Part shown: one piece after another, positions 5,131-5,366 of the stretch
Layout of the letters: each line of letters starts with the position of its first letter
How positions within the stretch are numbered: the first letter of the stretch is position 1
Source: DSAD01 sp036825155
GTDB taxonomy: Bacteria > Desulfobacterota > Desulfomonilia > UBA1062
DNA length: 5,366 nucleotides
NCBI GenBank assembly: GCA_036825155.1
Contig: DAISYU010000175.1
Coordinates: forward strand, 1-5,366
Direction: 5' to 3'
Made by a program: the position numbers and the translations under genes
The notes under the pieces: model-generated
What the model saw: only the letters and a program-made list of their open reading frames with translations
What the model was told of the DNA's origin: nothing
The model's database searches: none

Positions 5131-5366
5131 CCGAACTTCCCTGACAGATACTCTTCCGTCATCTTTTCTTTTGGTACGGTAAACAGCTTCTGGGTTCGGC
5201 CGAACTCGATCAGTTCACCGATATACATGAAGGCCGTGTAATCGGAAACCCTTGCAGCCTGCTGCATGTTGTGTGTCACAATGATTATGGAATACTCCTG
5301 TTTCAGCTCCAGTATGAGCTCTTCAATCTTTTTCGTGGAGATGGGGTCAAGGCTTGCACACGGTTC
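5127..5366 (-). CDS. pstB: PstB, phosphate ABC transporter ATP-binding protein (partial, C-terminal 79 residues)
   Basis: The window cuts this gene, and its N-terminal part lies beyond 5366. The visible part begins at the Walker B Glu with EPCASLDPIST (D-loop), continues through the switch His in VTHNMQQAARVSDY, and ends with the PstB-typical FTVPKEKMTEEYLSGKFG. PstB hydrolyses ATP to drive high-affinity phosphate import through PstCA on the inner membrane. The Walker A, Q-loop and signature motif are outside the window. Its TGA stop overlaps the arsC ATG by 4 bases. By analogy with other bacteria the operon is expected to be PhoB-controlled from a promoter upstream of the window; no Pho box is visible here. 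Confidence 0.95.
   Translation of the reverse strand, partial: EPCASLDPISTKKIEELILELKQEYSIIIVTHNMQQAARVSDYTAFMYIGELIEFGRTQKLFTVPKEKMTEEYLSGKFG

Noticed and set aside
5330..5366. EPCASLDP in PstB instead of the more familiar EPCSALDP
   Set aside because: It is a conservative variation in the D-loop region, where small residues are interchangeable; the catalytic Glu, Asp and switch His are intact.

Overview
The window looks like an ordinary bacterial chromosome segment, most likely from a Gram-negative proteobacterium in the broad sense. The YcgN-family protein and the pst/phoU operon style fit a deltaproteobacterial or Desulfobacterota-like lineage, but that placement is an inference and is weak. 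No rRNA, tRNA, insertion sequence, CRISPR array or phage gene is visible. Coding density is high, and the genes form three transcription units.

Unit 1 (left, minus strand) runs from about 2190 down past position 1. It reads: short-chain dehydrogenase (SDR), metallo-beta-lactamase-fold lactonase-like hydrolase, small single-domain cupin, and probably a further gene starting at position 16 and leaving the window. The gaps are 70, 66 and 24 nt. The three complete genes start behind purine-rich Shine-Dalgarno sequences. Opposite them, across a 123-bp intergenic region, lies a plus-strand AraC-family regulator. The two divergent promoters appear to share their -35 bases, a common layout for a regulator controlling a neighbouring catabolic operon. 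The genes suggest oxidation or reduction of an alcohol/ketone followed by lactone or ester hydrolysis. The substrate cannot be read from the sequence.

Unit 2 (middle, plus strand) is the AraC gene with a terminator-like hairpin after it. A 210-bp spacer follows, then a monocistronic ycgN (UPF0260, Cys-cluster protein). ycgN lacks a recognisable Shine-Dalgarno and is overlapped at its start by a 30-codon ORF that does have one.

Unit 3 (right, minus strand) is the end of a phosphate uptake operon: the C-terminal part of pstB, an arsenate-reductase-type low-molecular-weight phosphatase (arsC), then phoU. pstB and arsC overlap by ATGA, and arsC and phoU are 9 nt apart, so the arsenate reductase appears built into the phosphate operon. 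ycgN and phoU converge across a 46-bp gap.

The observations most worth checking are the pstB-arsC-phoU fusion of phosphate uptake and arsenate reduction, and the AraC-controlled SDR/lactonase-like/cupin operon. In the latter, the hydrolase keeps the metal ligands and the catalytic Tyr position expected for AHL lactonases but carries an extra segment before the last His. I see no clear evidence of an entirely new system.
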